Source of the DNA: a bacterium
Lineage (GTDB): Bacteria; Desulfobacterota; Binatia; HRBIN30; CADEER01
Length of the DNA stretch: 38,386 nt
Assembly (NCBI GenBank): GCA_030430165.1
Contig: JAUIGL010000060.1
Span: forward strand, 1-38,386
Direction of reading: 5' to 3'
Shown here: piece by piece, positions 14,640 through 22,608 of the stretch
Position numbering within the stretch: the first letter of the stretch is position 1
Layout: each line of letters opens with the position of its first letter
The notes under the pieces: generated by a model
Database searches by the model: none
Told to the model about the DNA's origin: nothing
Seen by the model: the letters and a program-made list of their open reading frames with translations, nothing else
Made by a program: the position numbers and the translations under genes

Positions 14640-15266
14640 ATGCCGAGCGAAGCACAGAAAGAGGACAGTCGCGCCAACCGCCGCGCCCGCACCGCACAGG
14701 AGTTGGTCGACGCGGCGCAGCGCGTGCTCGCGGCAAAGGGGTACCACGGGGCCAAGATCGCGGACATCGCCCGCGAGGCCGGCGTCGGCGTCGGCACCTT
14801 CTACCTCTACTACCCGACCAAAGAGGCGGTTTTCCTGCAGCTGGTCGAAGAAGCCGTTTCCCAACTCAAGGTGCGAATGGACGAGGCGAGCCGGTCGACC
14901 ACCGACCCCGCCGCCGTCTCCAGCAAGCGCATACAGGTCTTCTTCAACTTCGCCGCCGAGCGGCGCAACTTGTTTCGCATCCTGTTCGGCCACGACGCAT
15001 CGTTTCACGACATCGTCCGCCACGCCCAGGAAATGTTCGTCGCCGACATCGTCGACAACCTGCAGGGCGGGATGGATTCGGGCGTGTTCCGCAAAGCCAA
15101 CCCGGAGCTGTGCGCGCAGGCAATCGTCGGCATGTGCATCCAGGCGGTGGCGTGGTGGGTCGACAACGACACCAACTCGGTCGACGACGTCGCCTCCGCG
15201 ATCGTCGAGTTCGCCCAGAAAGGCATCATGGCGAACCACGGATCCGGCAAACCCTCGCTCGTTTGA
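14640..15266 (+). CDS. TetR/AcrR-family transcriptional regulator
   Basis: This 208-residue regulator has an N-terminal helix-turn-helix at about 17-63 (ELVDAAQRVLAAKGYHGAKIADIAREAGVG, ending GTFYLYYPTKEAVF), the TetR signature. The C-terminal ligand domain includes RNLFRILFGHD and HDIVRHAQEMF. The ATG at 14640 has no obvious Shine-Dalgarno. The start lies 49 bases after mutM, so it may read through from that operon. No efflux pump or enzyme sits next to it, so its target and ligand are unknown. Confidence 0.88.
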   Translation: MPSEAQKEDSRANRRARTAQELVDAAQRVLAAKGYHGAKIADIAREAGVGVGTFYLYYPTKEAVFLQLVEEAVSQLKVRMDEASRSTTDPAAVSSKRIQVFFNFAAERRNLFRILFGHDASFHDIVRHAQEMFVADIVDNLQGGMDSGVFRKANPELCAQAIVGMCIQAVAWWVDNDTNSVDDVASAIVEFAQKGIMANHGSGKPSLV

Positions 15267-15431
15267 ACCGGCGCGAACCCAACTCCCCGAAAGCGCTTCG
15301 GCCCCAGTCGCGGGTTCCGGGCGTGAGCTAGCCAAAGCCTCCGGGTGGCGTCGGAGCAGCTGGCACGAGAGCTCCAAATCGGGACAAAGAATGGGCCGAA
15401 CCCAGCCGAGACCGTCGCCGGAACGAACGCA

Positions 15432-17501
15432 ATGAAACGCCCGTTCTCGGCTCCTCTATTGGCAATGCAACGCATCATGGCAGATCGGTCGATCGCAGCT
15501 TGCCGCGCCTGCCGGCAGGTACGGCGCCTCGCGCTCGCCTTCGCCATTGCCACCGCCCTCGGCCTCCTCGGCGCGCGCCCGGGTCTCGCCGGGGCCCCGA
15601 GCACCGATACGCCGACCGAGTCGCCGACCGCGACCGGCACCGCAACTCCGACTTCGACCGCGTCGGGGACGGCGACCGCGACCGCCGCGGCGCCGACACC
15701 GACCGAGACCAGCGTCCCCACCGAAACCTCGACGCCACCTCCCCCCGCCACGCCGACCGCTTCGCCAACCGACACCCCGAGCGCGACCGCCACCGCGACC
15801 GCCAGCGACACCCCGACGGCTACCCTTACGTTGACCCCGAGCAACACGCCGTCGGCGACGGCCAGCTTCACCGCGTCATCGACGGCGACGCGCACCGCCA
15901 CCCTGTCGCGAACTCCGACGATCACCAGGACGCGCACCAGCACCAGGACGCCGACGCGCACGCCGACCAACACGCAAAGCCTGACGCCGACGCAGACCAA
16001 GACCAACACCAGAACCGCAACCGCGACCCGAACTGCCACCCCGACCGAGACCGACACGGCGACGCCAACCGAAACCAACACCCCGAGCGTCACCGACACG
16101 CCCTCTTTCACCCCGACCGCCACCGACAGCCCGACACCGGGGCCGAGTCAGACGTTTACTCGGACCTCGACTCGCACTCGTACTCCGACGCGAACGCAGA
16201 CCTTCACCCGCACCCGCACCCACACTTCGACGCCACAGCCGACCCGCACCCCCTCGCTGACGCCGTCGCTGACACCGTCGCGCACCCGCATCCGCACCAA
16301 CACGCAGCGGCCGACCAGCACGCCGACGTCGTCGCCGACGCAGACCTTCACCCGGACCTCGTCGCGAACCCCGACGCCGACCCGCACCCAATCGTCGACG
16401 CCGACCTGGACCTTCACCCGGACCCGGCCGCCGACCCGCACCTTCACGCCGACGCGCACCCAGACGCCGACCAGAACGCTGACCCCGACGATCACGCTGA
16501 CGCCGACGGTGACCCTGACGCCGACCCTGACGCCGACGATCACCAACACGCCGACGCACACCCTGACGCGCACGCCGACGACCACCCGAACCCCGACACA
16601 GACCGCGACGTCGACGATCACCAACACGCCGAGCGATCCGATTCGGGTCTACGTCGAGCCGGCGGTGTCGCCTCCCGATTCGACCGTCGAGCTGGTCGTC
16701 CCGATGTTCGACTCGACCGGCGAGGTAGTCAGCCTCAACTTCGACCTTCTGCTCGAGACCGCGGTGTTCACGCTCTCCCAGGTAACCCAGCGCTGCTTCA
16801 GCGACGAACGCCTGGCCAACCACGGCCTCGCCGTGTCGAACGTCTTCGACAACGTCCCCCTCGGCTTTCGCCGCTTCCGCTTCGTTCTCTTCAACACCTC
16901 CGCCGGCGCTCAACCGGTGGGCAGCGGCCCCGTCGCGCACTGCTTCCTGCCGGTCCGCGACGACGCGCCGATTCGCACCTCGCCGCTCAACCTCGAGCGA
17001 GTTCTGGCGATCGACGAGATCGGCATCATCCGCCAGTCGCTCTCGGTCAACGGCGTCCTGGTGGTCGACCCGGCGGCGCCGACGTCGACCCCGACCGCAA
17101 CCGCGACCTCTACCGCGACCGCGACACCGACGCAGAGCGCGAGCGACACACCGACCGCGACCCGCACTGCGACACCGACCGACACCCCCACCGAGGTGCC
17201 GTCGTCGACGCCGACGTCGACGCCGACCGCCACCCCGAGTGAAACACCGACACCCACCAACACCGCCACGGTGACGTCAACGCCGACCCATACGCGGATC
17301 CCCTGCGAAGGCGACTGCGACGCCGACGGCACCGTGACCGTCGCCGAGCTGGTGCGCATCGTCCAGATCGGCCTCGGCAACCAGCCGGTGGAAGTCTGTA
17401 TCGCCGGCGACCGCAACGGCGACGGCGTGGTCTCGATCGCCGAGCTGGTCGCCGCGGTCAACCGGGCGCTGGAGGGTTGCGGCGCAGCCGCAAGCTCATG
17501 A
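15432..17501 (+). CDS. Exported Thr-Pro stalk protein with cohesin-like and dockerin-like modules
   Basis: This 689-residue surface or secreted protein has an Arg-rich N-terminus and a hydrophobic signal segment at about 36-56 ([20 protein letters not shown]). Residues about 60-400 are a low-complexity stalk of Thr/Pro with regular four-residue spacing (TPTxTxTP). A folded beta-rich domain follows at about 402-546 ([23 protein letters not shown]...), resembling cohesin-type domains. After a second Thr-Pro linker, two F-hand loops appear at 625-680 ([13 protein letters not shown] and [13 protein letters not shown]), as in type I dockerins. The start could also be ATG at 15477; the one at 15432 is the longer choice. 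Its last 44 bases overlap the convergent flippase-like gene. No carbohydrate-active domain is seen. Confidence 0.8.
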   Translation: MKRPFSAPLLAMQRIMADRSIAACRACRQVRRLALAFAIATALGLLGARPGLAGAPSTDTPTESPTATGTATPTSTASGTATATAAAPTPTETSVPTETSTPPPPATPTASPTDTPSATATATASDTPTATLTLTPSNTPSATASFTASSTATRTATLSRTPTITRTRTSTRTPTRTPTNTQSLTPTQTKTNTRTATATRTATPTETDTATPTETNTPSVTDTPSFTPTATDSPTPGPSQTFTRTSTRTRTPTRTQTFTRTRTHTSTPQPTRTPSLTPSLTPSRTRIRTNTQRPTSTPTSSPTQTFTRTSSRTPTPTRTQSSTPTWTFTRTRPPTRTFTPTRTQTPTRTLTPTITLTPTVTLTPTLTPTITNTPTHTLTRTPTTTRTPTQTATSTITNTPSDPIRVYVEPAVSPPDSTVELVVPMFDSTGEVVSLNFDLLLETAVFTLSQVTQRCFSDERLANHGLAVSNVFDNVPLGFRRFRFVLFNTSAGAQPVGSGPVAHCFLPVRDDAPIRTSPLNLERVLAIDEIGIIRQSLSVNGVLVVDPAAPTSTPTATATSTATATPTQSASDTPTATRTATPTDTPTEVPSSTPTSTPTATPSETPTPTNTATVTSTPTHTRIPCEGDCDADGTVTVAELVRIVQIGLGNQPVEVCIAGDRNGDGVVSIAELVAAVNRALEGCGAAASS
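15605..16640 (+). repeat. Thr-Pro stalk coding repeat
   Basis: About 1 kb of imperfect 6- and 12-base codon repeats (ACN CCN ACN with interspersed GAN, AGN or CGN codons) encodes the stalk of the dockerin protein. All units are multiples of three, so length changes keep the frame. The repetition also creates long meaningless open frames on the other strand and in other frames. Confidence 0.85.
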
Positions 17502-18363
17502 ACGCCGGCAGGCCGACCAGTCCGTTGACGACCACCAACAGAGTTCCCAACAGTCCGACCGACAACGCCTCGCTCTGCGATATCCCGATCAACCCGAACA
17601 GGAACACGTAGACCGCTTCGCGCATACCGACGCCGCTGACCGTCACCGGAACCATCCCGGCCAGGTTGGCGAGCGGCACGAACAACGCCAACGCGCCCAA
17701 CGGCGCCCGCAAACCCACCGCGCGCGCAACCAGCACCACCGCCATCACCTGCATCGCGTGATAGACCAGCGCCAGGCCGAGGGTCACCACGGTTGCCGGC
17801 CTCCACCCCTCGGGCAACCCGAGCGGCCGTCCGAGAAGCGCGCCCGCCTGCCGCGCCAGCGCCGGCAGAAACAACAGTCCGACTACCCCGACCACCGGCA
17901 CCAGAACGCAGGCGGCCGAGCCGAGCGGCCCGAGCGGATAGCGCGACTGCACCAGCCCGGCGACGCCGGCGACGACGGTCAGCGCCACCATGCCGGTGAG
18001 CCGATGGGCGAATACACTGGCGAGAGCGACTCCGGCGCGCTGGCCGCGTCCCATCGCGATGCCGCGGCTCAGATCGCCGACTACCGTGCCCGGCGCGAAC
18101 AGGTTCAGGAACGCGGCGGCGAAGTAGTAGCGCACACTGTCGGCGGTGTCGGTAAGCAAGCCGAAGCCGCGCGCGTACAGGTCCCAACGCCACGCGTTGA
18201 GAACGTGACTGGCGCAATAGACGGCGATCGCGGCGAGCATCCACGGTGCGCTGACGCGCGCCAGCAGCTCGGCGACTCCGTCGACCCGGTCGCTGCGCAG
18301 CAGATAGGCCAGCAGCAAGCCGCTGACCAAAACCTTGAGCGAGAAGGAAACCGCGCGTTTCAC
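17458..18363 (-). CDS. Flippase-like (LPG synthase TM/UPF0104) integral membrane protein
   Basis: This 301-residue membrane protein has about eight hydrophobic segments and belongs to the lysylphosphatidylglycerol synthase transmembrane/UPF0104 group by its motifs: [30 protein letters not shown], and the glycine-rich [28 protein letters not shown] near the end. Members of the group move or modify lipid-linked molecules, but the substrate here is unknown, and the soluble aminoacyl-transfer domain of MprF is absent. The GTG start at 18363 overlaps the stop of the gamma-glutamyltransferase gene by 4 bases (GTGA), indicating coupling. The 3' end overlaps the convergent dockerin-protein gene by 44 bases. 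Confidence 0.82.
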   Translation of the reverse strand: MKRAVSFSLKVLVSGLLLAYLLRSDRVDGVAELLARVSAPWMLAAIAVYCASHVLNAWRWDLYARGFGLLTDTADSVRYYFAAAFLNLFAPGTVVGDLSRGIAMGRGQRAGVALASVFAHRLTGMVALTVVAGVAGLVQSRYPLGPLGSAACVLVPVVGVVGLLFLPALARQAGALLGRPLGLPEGWRPATVVTLGLALVYHAMQVMAVVLVARAVGLRAPLGALALFVPLANLAGMVPVTVSGVGMREAVYVFLFGLIGISQSEALSVGLLGTLLVVVNGLVGLPAFMSLRLRRNPPAPG

Positions 18364-20033
18364 TTCACGACGGCGGCCGCGAGGCCCCCCTTGCGCGGAT
18401 CCGATGCCGCCGCGTAGCCACCCGGCACCTGCCGGATCAACTGAACGGCCGCGCCGCGCGGCGAGCGGTGGATGCGGTGGCCGAGCCGGCGCAGCGGGAA
18501 ATCTTCGATCTCGGGGATGCCGCTCTCCAGCATCAGGACCGGCGGCATCCACTGGTGGTGCAGACGCGGCGCGGAAACGGCCGCGGCAGCGTCGAATTCG
18601 AAGACCACGACGTTGAGCAGAGCCTGCAGTGTACCGGTGATGATCAAGGGCCCGCCGGACCCGCCGGCGACCGCGGCGACGGTGCCGTCGCGCAGCACGA
18701 TGGTCGGCGTCATGCTGCTGAGCGGACGCTTGCGCGGCGCGATCGCGTTGGCCTCGGAGCCCAGCAACCCGTAGACGTTGGGCACTCCCGGGCGCGCCGA
18801 GAAATCGTCCATCGTGTTGTTGAGGATGATGCCGGTGCCGGGAACGGCAACCTTCGAACCGAAGCCGGTGTTGATGCTGGTGGTCAGCGCGACCGCGTTG
18901 CCGGCAGCGTCCACTACCGACAGATGCGAGGTGCCGCCGTCGTCCGCGGTCGCAAATCCCCCGTAGAAGCTCGGTGGCTGGGTGCGCGCGGCGCTCAGCC
19001 GATGGCGGCGACGCCGCGCCAGATCCGGCGCCAGGAGCTGGTCGAGCGGCACCGTGACGAAATCCGGATCTCCGTAGTCGGCGGCGCGATCGGCGAACGC
19101 GAACTGCAGAGCCTCGGCAAGCAGATGCAGGTAGGTCGGCGAATTGTGCTCGAGCGAGCGCAGGTCGTCGCGATCGATGATCTCGAGCACCGAGAGCAGA
19201 ACGCCGCCGCCCGAGCTCGGCGGCGGCATGCTGAAGATGTCGTAGCCGTCAAAGCGTCCACGCACCGGGCGGCGCCAAATCGGACGGTACTGGCGCAGAT
19301 CGGACGCATCGAGAACGCCGCCGCTGGCCCGCACCGCGGCGACGATCGCCTCGGCCACTGCACCGCGGTAGAAGTCGGCGCCGGCGTCAGCCGCCGCTGC
19401 TTCCAGGGTCCGCGCCAAGTCGGGCTGGCGCAACCTCTCCCCCTCGGCCACTGGCGAGCCGTCGGGCCGCAACAAGATCGCCGCCAGAGCCGGGTGGCGG
19501 CGGATCTCTTCGAGCTTGCCGGCGATCGACCCGGCCAGGTGCTCCTCGACCGCAAAGCCTTCTCGCGCAAGGCGGATCGCGGGTTGTGCCACCACCGAGA
19601 GAGGCAGCGAACCGAATCGCTCGAGCGCCGCCACCGCGCCGGCGAGGTCGCCCGGGGTCGCCACCGCGAGCCCGCCGACCGTGCTCGCGCCGGCAACGAC
19701 CTCGCCGTCGCGCACGTACATGTCGCGGTGCGCCGCCGCCGGCGCCGTCTCGCGATAGTCGAGCGCGTGCACTTGCCGGCTGGCGCGATCGAATATCACC
19801 ATGAAACCGCCGCCGCCGATTCCGCACGAAGAGGGATTGACCACACCGACCGCCAACGCCGCCGCAACCGCGGCGTCGACCGCGTTGCCACCGCGCGCCA
19901 GGATCTCCACCCCTGCCGCGGAAGCCAGCCGATGCTCCGCCGCAACCACGCCGCCCGCTCCGGACACGGATTCCCCGGCAACTCCCGCCCCCGGCGCGAT
20001 CAACAGCAGCAACCCTATCGCGACGCGAAACAT
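18360..20033 (-). CDS. ggt: Gamma-glutamyltransferase (glutathione hydrolase)
   Basis: This 557-residue N-terminal-nucleophile hydrolase should be exported and cleave or transfer the gamma-glutamyl group of glutathione-like peptides. The start at 20033 gives a signal peptide (MFRVAIGLLLLIAPGAGVAG). The proenzyme would self-cleave before T368 in DDGGTSHLSVVD, giving large and small subunits. Other marks are NAVDAAVAAALAVGVVNP with SCGIGGGGFM, YRETAP, MPPPSSGG, NNTMDDFS and AGGSGGPLIITGT. The family lid-loop region is short. It is the first gene of a pair with the flippase-like protein, whose start overlaps its stop, so one transcript probably covers both. It diverges from the ArgA-like gene across a 144-base gap. 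Confidence 0.93.
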   Translation of the reverse strand: MFRVAIGLLLLIAPGAGVAGESVSGAGGVVAAEHRLASAAGVEILARGGNAVDAAVAAALAVGVVNPSSCGIGGGGFMVIFDRASRQVHALDYRETAPAAAHRDMYVRDGEVVAGASTVGGLAVATPGDLAGAVAALERFGSLPLSVVAQPAIRLAREGFAVEEHLAGSIAGKLEEIRRHPALAAILLRPDGSPVAEGERLRQPDLARTLEAAAADAGADFYRGAVAEAIVAAVRASGGVLDASDLRQYRPIWRRPVRGRFDGYDIFSMPPPSSGGGVLLSVLEIIDRDDLRSLEHNSPTYLHLLAEALQFAFADRAADYGDPDFVTVPLDQLLAPDLARRRRHRLSAARTQPPSFYGGFATADDGGTSHLSVVDAAGNAVALTTSINTGFGSKVAVPGTGIILNNTMDDFSARPGVPNVYGLLGSEANAIAPRKRPLSSMTPTIVLRDGTVAAVAGGSGGPLIITGTLQALLNVVVFEFDAAAAVSAPRLHHQWMPPVLMLESGIPEIEDFPLRRLGHRIHRSPRGAAVQLIRQVPGGYAAASDPRKGGLAAAVVK

Positions 20034-20104
20034 GCGAGCCTTGTAACCCGGATGCCAGGTCGATGCCACGAGCCACCTGCGAGCCGATGCGTCCAACCAC
20101 CCCC

Positions 20105-20132
20105 AGCTCCCAAATCCCAGCTCTCAGATCCC
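20105..20132. repeat. Two tandem 14-mers in the ggt/argA-like gap
   Basis: AGCTCCCAAATCCC is followed directly by AGCTCTCAGATCCC, identical at 12 of 14 positions, between the divergent ggt and ArgA-like genes. The rest of this gap shows no convincing promoter hexamers to my eye. Confidence 0.4.
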
Positions 20133-20177
20133 ACATAAGTTCAGCACTACTCACACTTGTGTTACTCTCGCGCCGCA

Positions 20178-21389
20178 ATGACCAAACCCGCGAGCAAGAA
20201 GCGGAGCGTCGATCTCCTCGCCGAGCGTTCGTTCTACCTCGACGAGTTTCGCACCAAGACGCTGTTCTTCTCGTGCCAGCTCGAAGAAGACGCCGCCGAC
20301 CTCGGCCTCGACGACGTCGCCCGCGCGCTCGGCGAGCTGCTCGCTGCCGACGCACGAGCGTTGTTGCTGGTCGGACACTCGGACGCGCGCCGCGGGCGCG
20401 CATCGACGGCGGCGGCGCGGTTGCGCCGACTCCTCGGGCAGCGTCTGCTCCGCCAGGGCACCGCGCAGCTCTTCCCCAAGCGCGCCGGCAAGCCCAGTCT
20501 CGCCGGACTGATCGGACCGATCGATCGCAAGGACGGCGAGCAACAGCTCATCGACCTGTGGGCGGCCCTGCGTTCGTCGCCGCTCTTCGTCGGCCTGGTG
20601 CCGCCCAACCAACTGCTCGCCACCAGCGAGTGGATCGCCAGTCGCCTGCGGCCGCAGAAATGGGTGGTGCTCGAGCCCGACGGCGGCATCGCGTCGAAGC
20701 GAGGCAACCCGATCTCGTTCATCGACGATTCCGTGCTGACCGAGCTTCTGCGCACCGGAGCGGCGGAGTGGAGCGGGACCGAAGGACGCCGCGCCACCCT
20801 GCAGGCGGTCCAAGGCGCTCTTCGCGCCGGCGTCGAGGCGGTCAACCTGTGCGCGCCCGATCAGGTCGGCGTCGAGCTCTTCACCTACGAGGGGTCCGGG
20901 ACTCTGTTCACCCTCGAGGACTACTGCCGCGTCGCGCCACTCGGCGTCGACGACTTCGCCGAGGTCGAGGGCCTGTTGCGGCGCGGCCAGCAGGAAGGGT
21001 TTCTCAAGAGCCGAGATTCGGACGAGATCGGTGAGATTCTGCTCAACGGGTTCGGAGCCACCGTCGGACACCACCACCTGGCCGGCGTCTGCGGGCTGCT
21101 GACCGCCGGCTACGAGCGCTCGCGAGCCGGCGAGGTGGCCGGGCTCTACACGTTCACCCGGTTCAAGGGCGAAGGGATCGGCGGCCGCCTGCTGCAACAC
21201 CTCTTCGCCGAAGGCAGCCGCCGCGGTCTGCGCTACCTCTTCGCCTGCACGACCAATGACAACGCGGCGCAGTTCTTCCAGCGCAATGGCTTCAGCGCCG
21301 TCGCGCGCTCCGCCGTTCCCGCCGCCAAATGGCGCGGATACGACCGAGCCCGGCTGAAGTCGGTGCGGGTTCTGCGTCACGACCTTTAG
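20178..21389 (+). CDS. argA: N-acetylglutamate synthase-like acetyltransferase (degenerate kinase fold plus GNAT)
   Basis: This 403-residue protein matches ArgA-type N-acetylglutamate synthases, which make N-acetylglutamate from acetyl-CoA and glutamate as the first step of arginine synthesis. Residues about 20-250 correspond to the amino-acid-kinase-like regulatory domain, recognisable by EFRTKTLFFSCQL, SFIDDSVLTELL and GVEAVNLCAP, but the glycine-rich kinase loops are degraded. Residues about 258-403 are a GNAT domain with the acetyl-CoA loop FKGEGIGGRLL and the end FFQRNGFSAVARS...RARLKSVRVLRHDL. The start at 20178 has no Shine-Dalgarno. No other arginine genes are nearby. A weak hairpin (CCCAGA/TCTGGG, 21454-21472) lies beyond the stop. 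Confidence 0.8.
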   Translation: MTKPASKKRSVDLLAERSFYLDEFRTKTLFFSCQLEEDAADLGLDDVARALGELLAADARALLLVGHSDARRGRASTAAARLRRLLGQRLLRQGTAQLFPKRAGKPSLAGLIGPIDRKDGEQQLIDLWAALRSSPLFVGLVPPNQLLATSEWIASRLRPQKWVVLEPDGGIASKRGNPISFIDDSVLTELLRTGAAEWSGTEGRRATLQAVQGALRAGVEAVNLCAPDQVGVELFTYEGSGTLFTLEDYCRVAPLGVDDFAEVEGLLRRGQQEGFLKSRDSDEIGEILLNGFGATVGHHHLAGVCGLLTAGYERSRAGEVAGLYTFTRFKGEGIGGRLLQHLFAEGSRRGLRYLFACTTNDNAAQFFQRNGFSAVARSAVPAAKWRGYDRARLKSVRVLRHDL

Positions 21390-21405
21390 GGACTCGCTGC
21401 GCTCG

Positions 21406-21441
21406 TAGGCTTGGGCTGGGGCTTAGGCTAAGGCTTGGGGT
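21406..21441 (+). repeat. Degenerate hexanucleotide tandem repeat (NRGGCT), copy B
   Basis: Six hexamers (TAGGCT, TGGGCT, GGGGCT and variants, the last TGGGGT) begin 17 bases after the stop of the ArgA-like gene and follow CTCGCTGCGCTCG. This matches the arrangement after the nucleotidyltransferase gene at 5760-5789. Confidence 0.55.
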
Positions 21442-21514
21442 GGTGGGGCTTCGCCCAGAATCTGGCTCTGGGTACGTTGGCGGGGGCGCTAAGCGTCTGA
21501 AGATTCGGGGGAAA

Positions 21515-21542
21515 TTGGCGAACTGTAAAAATTGGGTTTACT
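21515..21542 (+). promoter_or_regulatory. Possible sigma70-like promoter of the S24 peptidase gene
   Basis: TTGGCG (21515-21520) and TTTACT (21537-21542) are spaced 16 bases apart, each matching 4 of 6 consensus bases. Transcription would begin near 21549, at the foot of the large inverted repeat, so the repeat could act as an operator and as a leader hairpin. The match is modest. Confidence 0.4.
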
Positions 21543-21585
21543 TTCGCCTCTCCTTCGCCTAGCTTCGGGCGAAAGGGAGGCGAAA
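21542..21585 (+). promoter_or_regulatory. 18-bp hairpin enclosing the ribosome binding site
   Basis: TTTCGCCTCTCCTTCGCC (21542-21559) pairs with 21568-21585 around an 8-base loop (21560-21567). There are 17 pairs out of 18, counting one U-G, with one C/A mismatch. The 3' arm contains the Shine-Dalgarno AAGGGAGG and ends directly at the ATG 21586. Folded RNA would hide the ribosome binding site. As DNA the same sequence is a long dyad that could bind a dimeric repressor, including the protein it precedes. Confidence 0.7.
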
Positions 21586-22362
21586 ATGGATTCGATGACC
21601 AGCTGGAGCGACGGCGCCGAGACTTGGCTGCCCGAAGGGACGGTACGCATTCCGATGCTCGGCGATGTCGCCGCCGGGCGCCCTCTCGACGTGTATTCGG
21701 TCGAGGAAACGCTCGACGTCCCGGAGTCGATGTGGAACGGGCGCAAGGTGTTCGCGCTACGGGTTCGCGGCAGCTCGATGATCGACGCCGGGATCCACGA
21801 TGGTGACTACCTGATCGTCGAGCCCTGCAACGACGCCAACGACGGCCGCACGGTGGTTGCCGAGGTCGACGGGCAGGTCACCGTGAAGAAGATCTATCGC
21901 GAGGGCGAGGAAGTTCGCCTGCAGCCCGCCAACCCCGAGATGCTGCCGCTGCGAGTGCGCGCCGACGATGTCCGCATCATCGGCATCGTCGCCGGGGTCA
22001 TGCGAAAATTCGGCTTCAGCGAGCGCAAGGTCGCGGAGCGCAAGCCGCCGCAGTCGAAGAAGCCCGCGAAGCGACAGGACAAGCGCGACCCGCATACGCT
22101 CGACTTGGAGCTCAACGCGCTCGATTCGCAGCTGGCGCGGTGGCGATCGCTACTCGAGGGGCAGAAAGAGATCGCCCATCGCGATCGGGTGCGCATGTCG
22201 AGCCTGGCGCGAGACCTTCAGGCGCTGCGCGACTGGTACGCGCGTACCAGCCGACCGGGCCTGCGCAAGGCGCTGATGCAGGACGCGCAGGAGGTCATCC
22301 ATCGCATGCAACGCTTCCTCTCCTCGCGCGAGCTCGAGCTGCCGGACCTGAGCCTGCACTGA
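21586..22362 (+). CDS. LexA/S24-type serine peptidase without an HTH domain
   Basis: This 258-residue protein carries the LexA/UmuD-type S24 fold at about 18-145. IPMLGDVAAGRPLDV keeps the Ala-Gly self-cleavage site (VAAG). The catalytic serine lies in RVRGSSMIDAGIHDGDYLIVEP and the lysine in VVAEVDGQVTVKKI. The winged-helix DNA-binding domain that precedes this in LexA is missing: only about 18 residues lie before the cleavage motif. A basic linker (about 148-170) leads to a helical, charged C-terminal extension of about 90 residues rich in Leu, Arg and Gln, possibly a coiled coil. The start is fixed by AAGGGAGG 5 bases before the ATG, inside a hairpin. It could be a signal-responsive switch like UmuD, or a peptidase regulating another repressor. 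No polymerase gene is adjacent. Confidence 0.82.
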   Translation: MDSMTSWSDGAETWLPEGTVRIPMLGDVAAGRPLDVYSVEETLDVPESMWNGRKVFALRVRGSSMIDAGIHDGDYLIVEPCNDANDGRTVVAEVDGQVTVKKIYREGEEVRLQPANPEMLPLRVRADDVRIIGIVAGVMRKFGFSERKVAERKPPQSKKPAKRQDKRDPHTLDLELNALDSQLARWRSLLEGQKEIAHRDRVRMSSLARDLQALRDWYARTSRPGLRKALMQDAQEVIHRMQRFLSSRELELPDLSLH

Positions 22363-22408
22363 GACGCCGACCTTCTTCCCGCCACCTCGCCTACGCGAGG
22401 TTGCCTGC

Positions 22409-22444
22409 GGAGTAGGGGCAGACCTCACCCACTGCCCCTACTCC
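22409..22444 (+). terminator. Perfect 13-bp hairpin after the S24 peptidase gene
   Basis: GGAGTAGGGGCAG (22409-22421) is perfectly complementary to 22432-22444 around a 10-base loop. It lies 46 bases after the stop. No T-run follows, so termination is likely but not of the classic type. A smaller hairpin CCTCGC/GCGAGG lies just before it. Confidence 0.45.
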
Positions 22445-22492
22445 CCTCCTTGGCCGCAGCTGTCGATCAGCGGAGCTGCAAAATATCTACTC

Positions 22493-22516
22493 GCGCAGAG
22501 GCGCAGTGGCGCAGAG
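22493..22516. repeat. Three tandem 8-mers (GCGCAGAG type)
   Basis: GCGCAGAG, GCGCAGTG and GCGCAGAG follow one another in the gap between the S24 peptidase and rhomboid genes. No gene is seen in this 246-base gap. Confidence 0.5.
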
Positions 22517-22608
22517 AAAAGAGGGCCTCCCGGAGTCGCGATTGCACCGGGAAACGCGCCGTGTAAGCTGCGAAGGATGCACGGCGAGGGTGCGGCGAGG
22601 ATCTCCTC

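Noticed and set aside
15605..16640. CRISPR or satellite DNA
   Set aside because: The repeat is in frame within an exported protein, with a cohesin-like domain after it.
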